Origin: Nocardioides sp. IC4_145
Lineage (GTDB): Bacteria > Actinomycetota > Actinomycetes > Propionibacteriales > Nocardioidaceae
Assembly: GCF_011250565.1 (NCBI RefSeq)
Contig: NZ_JAANMS010000026.1
Location: forward strand, 1-60,854
Length of the DNA: 60,854 nucleotides
Direction of reading: 5' to 3'
Positions 1 through 8,090 of this stretch are shown piece by piece. The position numbers were made by a program, and so were the translations under genes. Positions within the stretch are counted from its first letter, which is position 1. The number at the start of each line of letters is the position of its first letter. The notes under the pieces are model-generated. The model ran no database searches. It was not told the DNA's origin and was given only the letters and a program-made list of their open reading frames with translations.

Positions 1-59
1 CACCCCGACCCTCCCGCCGGTGCTGGCCGCCGCCCAGCACCGGCGGGAGGGTCGGGGTG
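1..59. repeat. 26-bp perfect inverted repeat at the window edge
   Basis: Bases 1-26 are exactly complementary to 34-59, with a 7-nt loop at 27-33. The outer arm starts at base 1, so the palindrome may extend beyond the window. It lies inside the reading frame of the DUF5667 gene. It is either a real hairpin or a foldback artefact at a contig end. Confidence 0.9.
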
Positions 60-1060
60 TCGGTGGGGACGGCCTGGCCACCCCCGGGGCCGGCCTTGCC
101 CTGGCCGCCGCGGTCCTTGCCCTGGCCCCGGCCGGAGTCGCCCCGGCGGTCCTCGGACGCGGCCTGGGTGCTGGCCGGGGTGGTGAGCGCGCCGACGAGC
201 CCGCCGAGGACGTCCTCGACGGCCTTGACCGCGAACGGCGGGATGATCGAGATGCCCTCGCCGCCGCAGACGGTGCACAACGCGGCCGCCTCGGCGTCGA
301 TCCGGGTCAGCAGCTGGGCGGCCTGGATCAGCGCCGCGCGTGCGCCCTCGGGCAGCACGCTCTCGAGGCCGGCGAGCGCGTCCATGCTCGAGCCGGTGAA
401 GTCGCGCAGCTCCGCGATCGCGGCGGCGTGACCGTTCTCCTCGTAGTCGCTGATGAGGAGCTCGGACGCCGCGCCGGCCTGCTCGCTGAACTCCGCGAGC
501 GTGCCGGCGATCGTCTCGGCGGTGGCGGCGTCGCGCGCGGCCTCGGACTGGCTGAGCTCCTCGACCTCCGCCAGGCGACCCTGCGCGTTGGCCAGCAGGT
601 TCGAGCCCTTCTGGTTGTCGCTGACGCTGAAGCCGGTCTGGGCGTTCTCGATCGCGCGCTTGAGCGGGTACAGCGTGTCGCCCGGCAGGGCGGTCTGGGC
701 CGCGACCGCCATCGACGTGGTGGCACCGACGATCGCGAAGCCGCCGACCGCGGCGGCGATCCGCCGGTCCCGCGTCGTACGCCGCGGCGCCAGCGTCAGG
801 CGGCGCTCGGTGTCGTCGCCGGCCTCGTCGCGGGTGCCGGCCGCGGACGGGACCAGCGCGGTGGCGGCCTCGGCCATCAGCCGCTCCCGCAGGTCGGCGA
901 CGAACGCCGGGCGCGCCTCCACGGGCGCGGCGGAGCGCAGCGTGCCCACGAGCTCCGCGAGCTCGACGGTCCGCGTGTCGTGCAGCTCGCGGGTCGAGGT
1001 GCCCTCGACGAGGGCGTTGAACTCCTCGGCACGTCGGCGCGCCGTGAACACGGGGCTCAT
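1..1060 (-). CDS. DUF5667-type membrane protein, probable anti-sigma factor (RsbN-like), 3' end cut
   Basis: The start is the ATG at 1060 and the reading frame runs open off the window edge, so the C-terminus is missing. The N-terminus (about 100 residues) is charged and includes the stretch EFNALVEGTSTRELHD. A single membrane segment follows (AVGGFAIVGATTSMAVAA), then an Ala/Glu-rich, probably helical extracytoplasmic domain with one CTVC pair and a Gly/Pro-rich tail. The gene lies just downstream of a BldN-like sigma gene, 141 nt away. In Streptomyces the equivalent neighbour, RsbN, is the membrane anti-sigma factor of BldN, so that role is inferred from position and topology. It has its own sigma-BldN-like promoter at 1116-1144. 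The last 59 nt form a perfect foldback, so the tail sequence near the edge may be an assembly artefact. Confidence 0.75.
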   Translation of the reverse strand, partial: MSPVFTARRRAEEFNALVEGTSTRELHDTRTVELAELVGTLRSAAPVEARPAFVADLRERLMAEAATALVPSAAGTRDEAGDDTERRLTLAPRRTTRDRRIAAAVGGFAIVGATTSMAVAAQTALPGDTLYPLKRAIENAQTGFSVSDNQKGSNLLANAQGRLAEVEELSQSEAARDAATAETIAGTLAEFSEQAGAASELLISDYEENGHAAAIAELRDFTGSSMDALAGLESVLPEGARAALIQAAQLLTRIDAEAAALCTVCGGEGISIIPPFAVKAVEDVLGGLVGALTTPASTQAASEDRRGDSGRGQGKDRGGQGKAGPGGGQAVPTDTPTLPPVLGGGQHRREGRG

Positions 1061-1115
1061 CGGATCAGTCCTGTCGTCTCGGTCGTGCCCGCGCGACCCT
1101 GCGCGGACACCCGGC

Positions 1116-1144
1116 TCAACGACGGGTCGACGAGCGAGGTTACG
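1116..1144 (-). promoter_or_regulatory. sigma-BldN-like promoter of the DUF5667 gene
   Basis: On the minus strand the sequence reads CGTAAC, 17 nt, CGTTGA (1144-1139 and 1121-1116). The Streptomyces sigma-BldN consensus as I recall it is CGTAAC-N16-CGTTGA. The predicted transcript start near 1109 gives a leader of about 49 nt to the ATG at 1060. This fits autoregulation of a sigma/anti-sigma pair. Confidence 0.6.
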
Positions 1145-1201
1145 CGGCTCGTGAGGCGGCGAGCGTCACGGCGTGCACGCGTGCGGAGGGGGGCACCGGT
1201 G

Positions 1202-1990
1202 TCAGCCACGGAGTCCCTCCGGCATCAGCTTGGCGAGGTTGCGGACGCCGCGCAGCTGGAGCTGCTTGACGGCGCCGTCGCTGCGGCCCAGCACCGCGGC
1301 CGTCTCGGCGATGCTCATCCCCTGCAGGAAGCGCATGACCAGGCAGTCGCGCTGCTCGTCGGGCAGCTCGGTGAGGGCCTGGAGCAGGATCTCGTTGGTC
1401 AGGCTCGCCAGCACCGCGGCCTCGGGGCCCTCGGTGGCGTCGTCGTGCTGACCCATGTCCTCGGTGGTCATCTCGAGGCGGGTGCGGCCGGCCTTGAAGT
1501 GGTCGGTGGCGAGGTTGCGGGCGATGGTCATCAGCCAGGCGCCGAAGTCCTTGCCCTGCCAGCGGAAGTTCTGCATCGACCGCAGCGCGCGGAAGAACGT
1601 CTCGGAGGTGAGGTCCTCGGCCAGCGGCGCGGAGCGGGTCCGGTAGAAGAGGAAGCGGTAGACCGAGCCCTGGTAGTGGTCGTAGAGCAGCCCGAACGCC
1701 TCGGCGTCGCCGCCGCGCGCCAGCTCGACCAGGGCGATCAGCCGGGTGCGGTCGGCCTCGGACTCCTCCGAGGAGGTGGCCAGCGCGCCGTCGCCGTACG
1801 CCGGACCGCCGGGCCCGGGGCCGGGTGCGGCGCTGTCGTCGGCCATGGCCTCGGTGCGCAGCGCCTCGGTGAGCAGCAGCTGGGGGCCGCCGCCGGCGAC
1901 CTGCAGGGCCGTGCCGCCGAGCAGGAGGCGCGCGACGTCGCGGCGGAGGGCCTCGAGCCCGCGCGCGACACCAGCACCGTCCGACGGCAT
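1202..1990 (-). CDS. bldN: ECF RNA polymerase sigma factor, BldN type
   Basis: This is a 262-aa sigma-70 family protein. Region 2 starts near residue 83 (LVELARGGDAEAFGLLYDHY) and contains the -10-recognition stretch around WQGKDFGAWLMTIARNL. Region 4 (about 190-255, LPDEQRDCLVMRFLQGMSIAETAAVLGR) is the -35-binding helix-turn-helix. About 80 residues precede region 2, matching the cleaved pro-sequence of Streptomyces BldN, including a similar GLxxLRxxVAxLL stretch. The ATG at 1990 is preceded by a GGAGG-like ribosome site. A shorter form from the ATG at 1846 would lose the pro-sequence. In Streptomyces BldN drives aerial-hypha genes; its role here is unknown. The gene lies 114 nt downstream of the HAD gene and is followed by its presumed anti-sigma gene. 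Confidence 0.88.
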   Translation of the reverse strand: MPSDGAGVARGLEALRRDVARLLLGGTALQVAGGGPQLLLTEALRTEAMADDSAAPGPGPGGPAYGDGALATSSEESEADRTRLIALVELARGGDAEAFGLLYDHYQGSVYRFLFYRTRSAPLAEDLTSETFFRALRSMQNFRWQGKDFGAWLMTIARNLATDHFKAGRTRLEMTTEDMGQHDDATEGPEAAVLASLTNEILLQALTELPDEQRDCLVMRFLQGMSIAETAAVLGRSDGAVKQLQLRGVRNLAKLMPEGLRG

Positions 1991-2104
1991 GACGACAACC
2001 CCTCCCGGCCCACGGCTCCTCCCGAGCCGCCTCGATGGTAGGCCCGGTCGCGGCCCCGTGGGAACGAAACCGTCCAGAAGAGGTCCAGACCGGACTTCTA
2101 CTTC

Positions 2105-2989
2105 TCAGCGGCGGCGGGCGCGGAGCGCCACCCCGGCGGCGACGGTGCCGGTCGCCGCGCCGGTCACCGCGCCCAGGAGGAGGCCGGCTCGGGCGGCCTT
2201 GCGGCCGGTGCGGTAGTCGCGGGTGCGCCAGCCCTGCTGCCGCGCGTGGGCCCGCAGCCGCGCGTCGGGGTTGATCGCGCAGGGGTCGCCGACGAGCTCG
2301 AGCATCGGCAGGTCGTTGTAGGAGTCGGAGTACGCCGAGCAGCGGGTGAGGTCGAGCCCCTCGCGGGCGGCGAGGGCCTTGACCGCCTCGGCCTTGGCCG
2401 GTCCGTGCAGCATGTCGCCGACCAGGCGGCCGGTGTAGACGCCGTCGACGTGCTCGGCCACGGTGCCCATCGCGCCGGTGAGCCCGAGCCGGCGGGCGAT
2501 GATCGAGGCGATCTCGATCGGGGCCGCGGTGACCAGCCAGACCCGCTGGCCCTCGTCGAGGTGGAGCTGAGCCAGCGCGCGGGTGCCCGGCCAGATCCGG
2601 TGCGCCATCGCCTCCTCGAAGATCTCCTCGCCGAGCTCCTGCAGCTCCGCGACGGTGTGCCCGGCGATGAAGCTGAGGGCGGAGTTGCGCGCGTCGGCGA
2701 CGTGGTCGGGGTCCTCGACGCCGACGACGCGGAAGTAGGCCTGCTTCCAGGCCGCCCCGAGGATCTCGCGGCTGGTGAAGAACTTGCGCCGGTGGAGGCC
2801 GCGCGCGAGGTGGAAGATGCTCGCGCCCTGCATGACGGTGTTGTCGACGTCGAAGAACGCCGCGGCGGTGGCGTCGGCGGGCTGGTGCAGGGCCCGCTCG
2901 ACCTCGGCGGCCGAGGCGGCGGCCTCGCCGGCGAGCGCGGACCGCTGGCGCAGGTCGAGCGGGGTGCGGGGGCGCTCCGGCGGGCTCAC
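2105..2989 (-). CDS. HAD-IB family phosphatase/hydrolase (SerB-like) with C-terminal hydrophobic helix
   Basis: This is a 294-aa protein of the haloacid dehalogenase superfamily. Motif I is [11 protein letters not shown], with nucleophile Asp and acid/base Asp. Motif II is the VTAAP region. The acidic motif is [10 protein letters not shown], reading as motif IV for Mg2+ binding. This arrangement is typical of subfamily IB, which includes phosphoserine phosphatase-like and actinobacterial lipid phosphatase-like proteins. The last 35 residues form a hydrophobic helix flanked by arginines, suggesting membrane association. The GTG start at 2989 sits 7 nt behind a TACGCT box, so the mRNA is probably leaderless. 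The substrate cannot be read from sequence. Confidence 0.85.
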   Translation of the reverse strand: MSPPERPRTPLDLRQRSALAGEAAASAAEVERALHQPADATAAAFFDVDNTVMQGASIFHLARGLHRRKFFTSREILGAAWKQAYFRVVGVEDPDHVADARNSALSFIAGHTVAELQELGEEIFEEAMAHRIWPGTRALAQLHLDEGQRVWLVTAAPIEIASIIARRLGLTGAMGTVAEHVDGVYTGRLVGDMLHGPAKAEAVKALAAREGLDLTRCSAYSDSYNDLPMLELVGDPCAINPDARLRAHARQQGWRTRDYRTGRKAARAGLLLGAVTGAATGTVAAGVALRARRR

Positions 2990-2996
2990 GCCGGCC

Positions 2997-3002
2997 AGCG
3001 TA
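2997..3002 (-). promoter_or_regulatory. -10 box (TACGCT) for a leaderless HAD-gene transcript
   Basis: The hexamer ends 7 nt before the GTG start at 2989, placing the transcript start at about the first base of the codon. Confidence 0.55.
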
Positions 3003-3040
3003 GACCCGCGGACGGGGCCCGGTTGTGGAAGTATCCGGCC

Positions 3041-4645
3041 ATGCCCGCCGCGTCCGACCTGGCCGACCTCGTCGCCGTCGCGGCGACGGAGAACCCCGGC
3101 AAGCTCGCGGTCGTCGAGGCCGGTGGTCGCAGCGCGACGTGGGCGGAGCTCGACGACGAGGTGGGCCGGGTCGCCACCGGTCTCGGGGCGGCCGGGATCG
3201 TCGCCGGCAACCGGGTGCTGCTCGTCGTCGGCAACCGGCTGGAGTTCGTGACGACGTACCTCGCGGTGCTGCGCGCGCAGGCGGTCGCCGTGCCGCTCAA
3301 CCCCTCCTCGACGCCCGCGGAGCTGGCCCGCGTGCTGGCCGACTGCGGTGCGCGGATGGTGGTGGCCGACCCCGACACGGTGGGTGCGGTCCGGGCGGCC
3401 GTCGCCGACGCGGTGGCCGCGGGGACCGCGGCGACGAACGTCCGCGTCGTGGTCGTCGGCGGCGCGCCCCAGCCGGGGGAGCGGTCCTACGACGACCTGC
3501 GCGCCGACCGGGCGCGGCCGGTGCCACCGCTGCAGGACCCCGACAAGCTCGCCGTCCTCCTCTACACCAGCGGCACCTCCGGCCTGCCGCGCGCCGCGAT
3601 GCTCACGCACCGGGCGCTGCTCGCCAACATCGACCAGGTCGCCTCGGTCGAGCCCCCGATGATCCACGGCGACGACGTCGTGCTCGGCGTGCTCCCGCTG
3701 TTCCACGTCTACGGGCTCAACGCGGTGCTCGGCGCCGTGCTGCGCCACCGCGCCAAGCTGGTGCTCGTCGAGCGGTTCGACCCCGAGGGGACCCTCGACC
3801 TGGTCGAGGACGAGGCATGCAGCGTGGTCCCGGTCGCCCCGCCGGTCTTCGCCCACTGGCGCGGGGTCGACGGGCTCGCCGAGCGGCTGGGTCCGGTGCG
3901 GCTGGTGCTCTCGGGCTCCGCGCCGCTCGCCCCCGAGCTGGTCGAGGAGTTCACCGGGCTGACCGGGGTGCCGGTCCACCAGGGCTACGGGCTGACCGAG
4001 GCCGCGCCGGTGGTCACCAGCACGCTGTGCTCGACCGGGGTGGGCTCGACCGGGGTGGGCTCGACCGGCACCGCCGCCCGCGGCTCCGTCGGCGCTCCGC
4101 TGCCCGGCATCGACGTGCGGCTGGTCGACGCGACCGGGCGCGTGCTCGCGCCGGGGGGCGACCCCGGTGAGATCCAGGTCCGGGGCGCGAACCTGTTCAG
4201 CGGCTACTGGCCCGACGGCGCCGACGGCCCCGACGCCGACGGCTGGTGGAGCACCGGCGACGTCGGCATCCTCGACGACGCCGGGGACCTCACGCTCGTC
4301 GACCGGGTCAAGGAGCTGGTCATCGTCTCCGGGTTCAACGTGTTCCCCGTCGAGGTGGAGGACGTGCTCAAGGGCGCCGCGGGGGTGCTCGAGGCCGCGG
4401 TCATCGGCGTTCCCGACGAGGTCACCGGCGAGGCGGTCGTCGCGTACGTCGTCGCGGAGCCGGGCGCGGACGCCGCGGCGGTCGAGACGGCCGTGGTCGA
4501 GTGCTGCGAGACCCGCCTGGCGGCGTACAAGCGTCCGGCGCGGGTCGAGGTCGTCACCGAGCTGCCGCTCACCGTCACCGGCAAGGTCCAGAAGGGCCGG
4601 CTGCGCCAGCTCGAGCGGCGCCGGGCGCTGGACCTGCTCGAGTGA
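3041..4645 (+). CDS. AMP-dependent acyl-CoA synthetase/ligase (FadD-like)
   Basis: This 534-aa ANL-superfamily enzyme activates a carboxylic acid as an acyl-AMP and probably transfers it to CoA. The visible motifs are the P-loop-like [18 protein letters not shown] (A3), [10 protein letters not shown] (A5), STGDVG (A7), the hinge region [21 protein letters not shown] (A8) and TVTGKVQK, with the catalytic lysine. The length is normal for long- or medium-chain acyl-CoA ligases. It is not MenE, which is encoded at 21009. A 15-nt in-frame tandem repeat (4030-4068) encodes GVGST units in a loop after the A5 motif. It diverges from the HAD gene with 51 nt between start codons. The substrate is unknown. 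Confidence 0.88.
   Translation: MPAASDLADLVAVAATENPGKLAVVEAGGRSATWAELDDEVGRVATGLGAAGIVAGNRVLLVVGNRLEFVTTYLAVLRAQAVAVPLNPSSTPAELARVLADCGARMVVADPDTVGAVRAAVADAVAAGTAATNVRVVVVGGAPQPGERSYDDLRADRARPVPPLQDPDKLAVLLYTSGTSGLPRAAMLTHRALLANIDQVASVEPPMIHGDDVVLGVLPLFHVYGLNAVLGAVLRHRAKLVLVERFDPEGTLDLVEDEACSVVPVAPPVFAHWRGVDGLAERLGPVRLVLSGSAPLAPELVEEFTGLTGVPVHQGYGLTEAAPVVTSTLCSTGVGSTGVGSTGTAARGSVGAPLPGIDVRLVDATGRVLAPGGDPGEIQVRGANLFSGYWPDGADGPDADGWWSTGDVGILDDAGDLTLVDRVKELVIVSGFNVFPVEVEDVLKGAAGVLEAAVIGVPDEVTGEAVVAYVVAEPGADAAAVETAVVECCETRLAAYKRPARVEVVTELPLTVTGKVQKGRLRQLERRRALDLLE
4030..4068 (+). repeat. 15-nt tandem repeat inside the ligase gene
   Basis: CTCGACCGGGGTGGG occurs twice in tandem (4030-4044, 4045-4059), then a partial third copy. 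Each unit keeps the frame and encodes five residues (a GVGST repeat), so copy-number change would only lengthen a loop. Confidence 0.85.
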
Positions 4646-4655
4646 GGCCGGCGCG

Positions 4656-4925
4656 ATGAGGCTGTGGCGACGAGCGGGGGCGGACGGACCGCGGGTCACG
4701 CTCTACGGCAAGCCCGGCTGCCACCTGTGCGACGACGCCCGGACGGTGGTCGAGCGGGTCTGCGCCGACCTCGGCGTCGACTGGGTCGAGCAGTCGATCC
4801 TCGACGACCCGGCGCTGCGGGAGCGGTACGCCGAGGAGATCCCGGTGGTGCTCGTCGACGGGCGGCAGCACACCTTCTGGCGGGTCGACGAGGCGCGGCT
4901 GCGGGCCGCTCTCGGCGCTTCCTGA
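4656..4925 (+). CDS. glutaredoxin-like thioredoxin-fold protein
   Basis: This 89-aa protein has a CxxC redox motif early in the chain ([17 protein letters not shown]), the cis-proline [10 protein letters not shown] and a C-terminal helix. This is the small glutaredoxin-like (DUF836-type) fold. Its redox role is inferred. It starts 10 nt after the ligase stop, so the two are probably co-transcribed. In many actinobacteria such a gene sits just upstream of rex and hemA, as here. Confidence 0.85.
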   Translation: MRLWRRAGADGPRVTLYGKPGCHLCDDARTVVERVCADLGVDWVEQSILDDPALRERYAEEIPVVLVDGRQHTFWRVDEARLRAALGAS

Positions 4926-5010
4926 GGAGGGCCTGAGAAGGCGCGCACCCCGCCGCGTGTTGGGCTTCTCACATGTGCTAGGCCGCGGGCCGGAACGGGC
5001 GCTGTCCGTT

Positions 5011-5039
5011 TTGTTCTCCCGTTCACAAACTCCTACAGT
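5011..5039 (+). promoter_or_regulatory. Rex operator and overlapping promoter of rex-hemACDB
   Basis: The 18-mer TTGTTCTCCCGTTCACAA (5011-5028) matches 11 of 14 fixed positions of the Rex operator TTGTGAA-N4-TTCACAA, with a perfect right half. It overlaps a -35 box (TTGTTC, 5011-5016) placed 17 nt before a -10 box (TACAGT, 5034-5039). Bound Rex would block RNA polymerase, giving autoregulation as in Streptomyces. Confidence 0.8.
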
Positions 5040-5107
5040 GGCAGGGCCGCTGAGCGAATCCGGGCCCGGCACGGCCCCCGCTGCGGCATGGCTGGGAAGA
5101 GCTGCAC

Positions 5108-5773
5108 GTGACCGCACGGACTTCGACCGAGAGTGCTCGGGACATCCCCGAGGCCACGGTCGCGCGACTCCCCGTCTACCTCCGGGCGTTGACGACGCTC
5201 TCCGAGGCCGGGACGGGCACCTGCTCGAGCGAGGCGCTCGCGGCGGCGGCCGGCGTCAACAGCGCCAAGCTCCGCAAGGACCTCTCCTACCTGGGCTCCT
5301 ACGGCACGCGCGGTGTCGGGTACGACGTCGACTACCTGCGCTACCAGATCGCGCGCGAGATCGGCGTGACCCAGGACTGGCCGGTCGTCATCGTCGGCAT
5401 CGGCAACCTGGGCCACGCGCTCGCCAACTACTCCGGCTTCCGCAGCCGCGGCTTCCGCACGGTCGCGCTGCTCGACGCCGACCCCGCCCGCCACGGCGAG
5501 ATGGTGGCGGGGATCGAGGTGCAGCCCTTCGACGACCTCGAGTCGATCGTCGCCGAGCACGGCGTCGCGATCGGCGTCATCGCCACGCCGGCGGTCGCCG
5601 CACAGGCGGTCGCCGACCGGATGGTGGCGTGCGGCATCACCAGCATCCTGAACTTCGCGGCCGGCGTCCTCTCGGTGCCGGCCGGGGTCGACGTGCGCAA
5701 GGTCGACCTCTCCGTCGAGCTGCAGGTCCTCGCCTACCACGAGCAGCGCAAGGCCCAGGGGGAGCTCGCATGA
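5108..5773 (+). CDS. rex: redox-sensing transcriptional repressor Rex
   Basis: This 221-aa repressor binds NADH or NAD+ and leaves DNA when the NADH/NAD+ ratio rises. The N-terminal winged helix (about 15-80) contains the recognition segment VNSAKLRKDLSYLGSYGTRGVGY. The Rossmann domain follows, with the dinucleotide fingerprint VGIGNLG (Gly97, Gly99, Gly102) and a C-terminal swapped helix. The length is normal for the family. The start is the GTG at 5108, 69 nt after its promoter, which carries the Rex operator. The stop overlaps the hemA start by 4 nt, the same rex-hem arrangement as in Streptomyces. A second Rex site lies before nuoA. Confidence 0.95.
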   Translation: MTARTSTESARDIPEATVARLPVYLRALTTLSEAGTGTCSSEALAAAAGVNSAKLRKDLSYLGSYGTRGVGYDVDYLRYQIAREIGVTQDWPVVIVGIGNLGHALANYSGFRSRGFRTVALLDADPARHGEMVAGIEVQPFDDLESIVAEHGVAIGVIATPAVAAQAVADRMVACGITSILNFAAGVLSVPAGVDVRKVDLSVELQVLAYHEQRKAQGELA

Positions 5774-7101
5774 GCGTCTTGGTCGTCGGCATCTCGCACA
5801 ACACCGCGCCGGTCGCGCTGCTCGAACGGCTCGCCATGACGCGCGACGAGGTGCCCAAGCTCGTCCACGACGCCTCGACCTGCGCGCACGTCAACGAGGC
5901 CACGGTGATCGCCACCTGCAACCGGCTCGAGCTGTACGCCGACGTCGACCGCTTCCACGGCTCGGTCGAGGAGCTCTCGACCCTGCTGGTCGACCGCGCG
6001 GGCGAGACGACCGGCGCGATGCTCCCGCACCTTTACGTGCACTACGACGACGGCGCCGTCTCCCACCTCTTCCAGGTGGCGGCCGGGCTGGACTCGATGG
6101 CCGTCGGCGAGGGCCAGATCCTCGGCCAGACCCGCGAGGCGCTGCGGATGGGCCAGGAGCTCGGCACGGTCGGCCCCGCCCTCAACGTGCTCTTCCAGCA
6201 GGCGCTCCGCGTCGGCAAGCGCTCGCGCGCCGAGACCGGCATCGACCGGGCGGCCCCGTCACTGGTGACCGCCGCGCTCGAGCGGGTCGGCGGCGACCCG
6301 ACCGCGCCGGACGACGAGCTCGACCCGACCGCCGACCTGCGCAGCTCGGTCGGCGGCAAGCGGGTCGTGGTCGTCGGTGCCGGTGCGATGGCCGGCCTGG
6401 CCACCGCGACCGTGGCCCGCCTGGGCGCCGAGGACATCGTGGTCGTCAACCGCTCCGCCGAGCGCGCTCAACGGCTGGCCGGCGAGCACGGCGCGCGACC
6501 GGCGCTGCTGGCCGACCTGGAGGCCGAGCTCGCCCACGCCGACCTGGTGGTCACCTGCGCCGGCGCGACCGGCGTCCTCGTGACCGCCGACATGGTGGCC
6601 TCGCGGCCGGTGCAGAAGCCGATCTCCTTCGTCGACCTGGCGCTGCCCCACGACGTCGACCCCGCCGTCGCCGACCTGCCGGGCGTCACGCTCGTCGACC
6701 TCGCCTCCCTGGCCGAGGCGCTGCACGCCTCCGAGGCCGGCCGCGAGGTGCTCGAGGTCCGCCGGATCGTCACCGAGGAGGTCGGCGCGTTCCTCGCCGC
6801 CCGCCGCAGCGCCAGCGTCACCCCCACGGTGGTCGCGCTGCGCTCGATGGCGACCTCCGTGGTCGACGCCGAGATGACCCGCCTCGACCACCGGCTGCCC
6901 GACCTCGACCCCGCCGTCCGCACCGAGGTGCTCCACGCGGTGCGGCGGGTCGCGGACAAGCTGCTCCACGAGCCGACCGTGCGGGTCAAGGAGCTCGCGA
7001 ACGAGACCGGCGCGGTGTCGTACGCCGCCGCCCTCGCCGAGCTCTTCGCCCTCGACCCCGAGGCGGTCACCGCCGTCACCCGGCCGGAGGGACTGTCATG
7101 A
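5770..7101 (+). CDS. hemA: glutamyl-tRNA reductase
   Basis: This 443-aa enzyme reduces glutamyl-tRNA(Glu) to glutamate-1-semialdehyde with NADPH, the first committed step of C5 heme synthesis. The catalytic cysteine is Cys50 in IATCNRLELY. The GKRSRAETGI motif, the NADPH-binding VVVVGAGAMAGLA segment and the C-terminal dimerisation helices are all present. The ATG at 5770 overlaps the rex stop (ATGA). Its product is used by HemL, encoded separately at 12807. Confidence 0.96.
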   Translation: MSVLVVGISHNTAPVALLERLAMTRDEVPKLVHDASTCAHVNEATVIATCNRLELYADVDRFHGSVEELSTLLVDRAGETTGAMLPHLYVHYDDGAVSHLFQVAAGLDSMAVGEGQILGQTREALRMGQELGTVGPALNVLFQQALRVGKRSRAETGIDRAAPSLVTAALERVGGDPTAPDDELDPTADLRSSVGGKRVVVVGAGAMAGLATATVARLGAEDIVVVNRSAERAQRLAGEHGARPALLADLEAELAHADLVVTCAGATGVLVTADMVASRPVQKPISFVDLALPHDVDPAVADLPGVTLVDLASLAEALHASEAGREVLEVRRIVTEEVGAFLAARRSASVTPTVVALRSMATSVVDAEMTRLDHRLPDLDPAVRTEVLHAVRRVADKLLHEPTVRVKELANETGAVSYAAALAELFALDPEAVTAVTRPEGLS

Positions 7102-8090
7102 GCGCCGGGTCGTCCCGCCCCATCCGCGTCGGCACCCGCGCCTCGCTGCTAGCGACCACGCAGAGCGGCCACGTCGCCGACATGATCCGCGAGCGCCTCG
7201 GCCGTGAGGTCGAGCTGGTCGAGGTCCGCACCGACGGCGACCGCACCCAGGCCTCGGGCATCCCGCTGGCGGAGTACGGCGGGGTCGGCGTCTTCGTCGC
7301 CGCGCTGCGCGACGCGCTGGTCGCCGGCGAGGTGGACGTCGCGGTGCACTCGCTCAAGGACATCCCGACCTACCCCGCGCCCGGCATCACGCTGGCCGCC
7401 GTGCCGGTCCGCGAGGACCCCCGCGACGTCGTCGTCGCCCGCGACGGGCTGACCCTCGGGGAGCTGCCGGTCGGCTCGCGCGTCGGCACCGGCTCGCCGC
7501 GCCGCGTCGCCCAGCTGGCCGCGCTCGGTCTCGGTTTGGACCTGGTGGGGGTGCGTGGCAACGTCGACACCCGCATCGCCAAGGTCCGGTCGGGGGAGTA
7601 CGACGCCGTCATCCTCGCCCGGGCGGGCCTGGCCCGGATCGGACGGCTCGAGGAGGCGACCGAGGTGCTCGACCCGCTCCAGGTGCTGCCCGCTCCCGGG
7701 CAGGGCGCCCTCGCTGTCGAGTGCCGCAGCGACGACCCGTTGCTGGCCGGGCTCGGCGTGCTCGAGGACCCCGCCACCCGTGCGGCCGTCGACGCCGAGC
7801 GGGCCGTGCTCGCCACCCTCGAGGGCGGCTGCACCGCCCCCATCGGCGCGCTCGCCGAGGTCGTCGAGGGCGAGGACGGCGAAGAGCTGTGGGTGAGGGC
7901 CGTGGCGCTCTCCCCCGACGGGGCGCTGTCGGTGCGGATGTCCGTCTCCGGCACCCCCGCCGACGCGGTCGGCGTCGGCACCCGGCTGGGCGGCGAGATG
8001 CTCGCCGACGGCGCCGGGGACCTCGACCAGGACACGCAGGACCAGCAGGACCAGCCACACTTCGAGCCAGAACAGGTGCGCAACGCATGA
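7098..8090 (+). CDS. hemC: hydroxymethylbilane synthase (porphobilinogen deaminase)
   Basis: This 330-aa enzyme joins four porphobilinogens into hydroxymethylbilane. It shows RVGTRASLLA at the N-terminus, the AVHSLKDIP motif, GTGSPRR, RGNVDTR and the dipyrromethane-cofactor cysteine in LEGGCTAPIGA. Its last 20 or so residues are a polar Asp/Gln-rich tail (DLDQDTQDQQDQ) not typical of the family. It overlaps hemA and the next gene by 4 nt each. Confidence 0.95.
   Translation: MSAGSSRPIRVGTRASLLATTQSGHVADMIRERLGREVELVEVRTDGDRTQASGIPLAEYGGVGVFVAALRDALVAGEVDVAVHSLKDIPTYPAPGITLAAVPVREDPRDVVVARDGLTLGELPVGSRVGTGSPRRVAQLAALGLGLDLVGVRGNVDTRIAKVRSGEYDAVILARAGLARIGRLEEATEVLDPLQVLPAPGQGALAVECRSDDPLLAGLGVLEDPATRAAVDAERAVLATLEGGCTAPIGALAEVVEGEDGEELWVRAVALSPDGALSVRMSVSGTPADAVGVGTRLGGEMLADGAGDLDQDTQDQQDQPHFEPEQVRNA

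Noticed and set aside
3041..4645. Ligase as MenE
   Set aside because: It is too long for actinobacterial MenE and not in the men cluster. A better menE sits at 21009 beside menC and menD.
2105..4699. 864-codon minus-strand frame fused upstream of the HAD gene
   Set aside because: Only the last 294 residues look like a protein family. The upstream part is antisense to the ligase gene, and the GTG at 2989 has its own -10 box.
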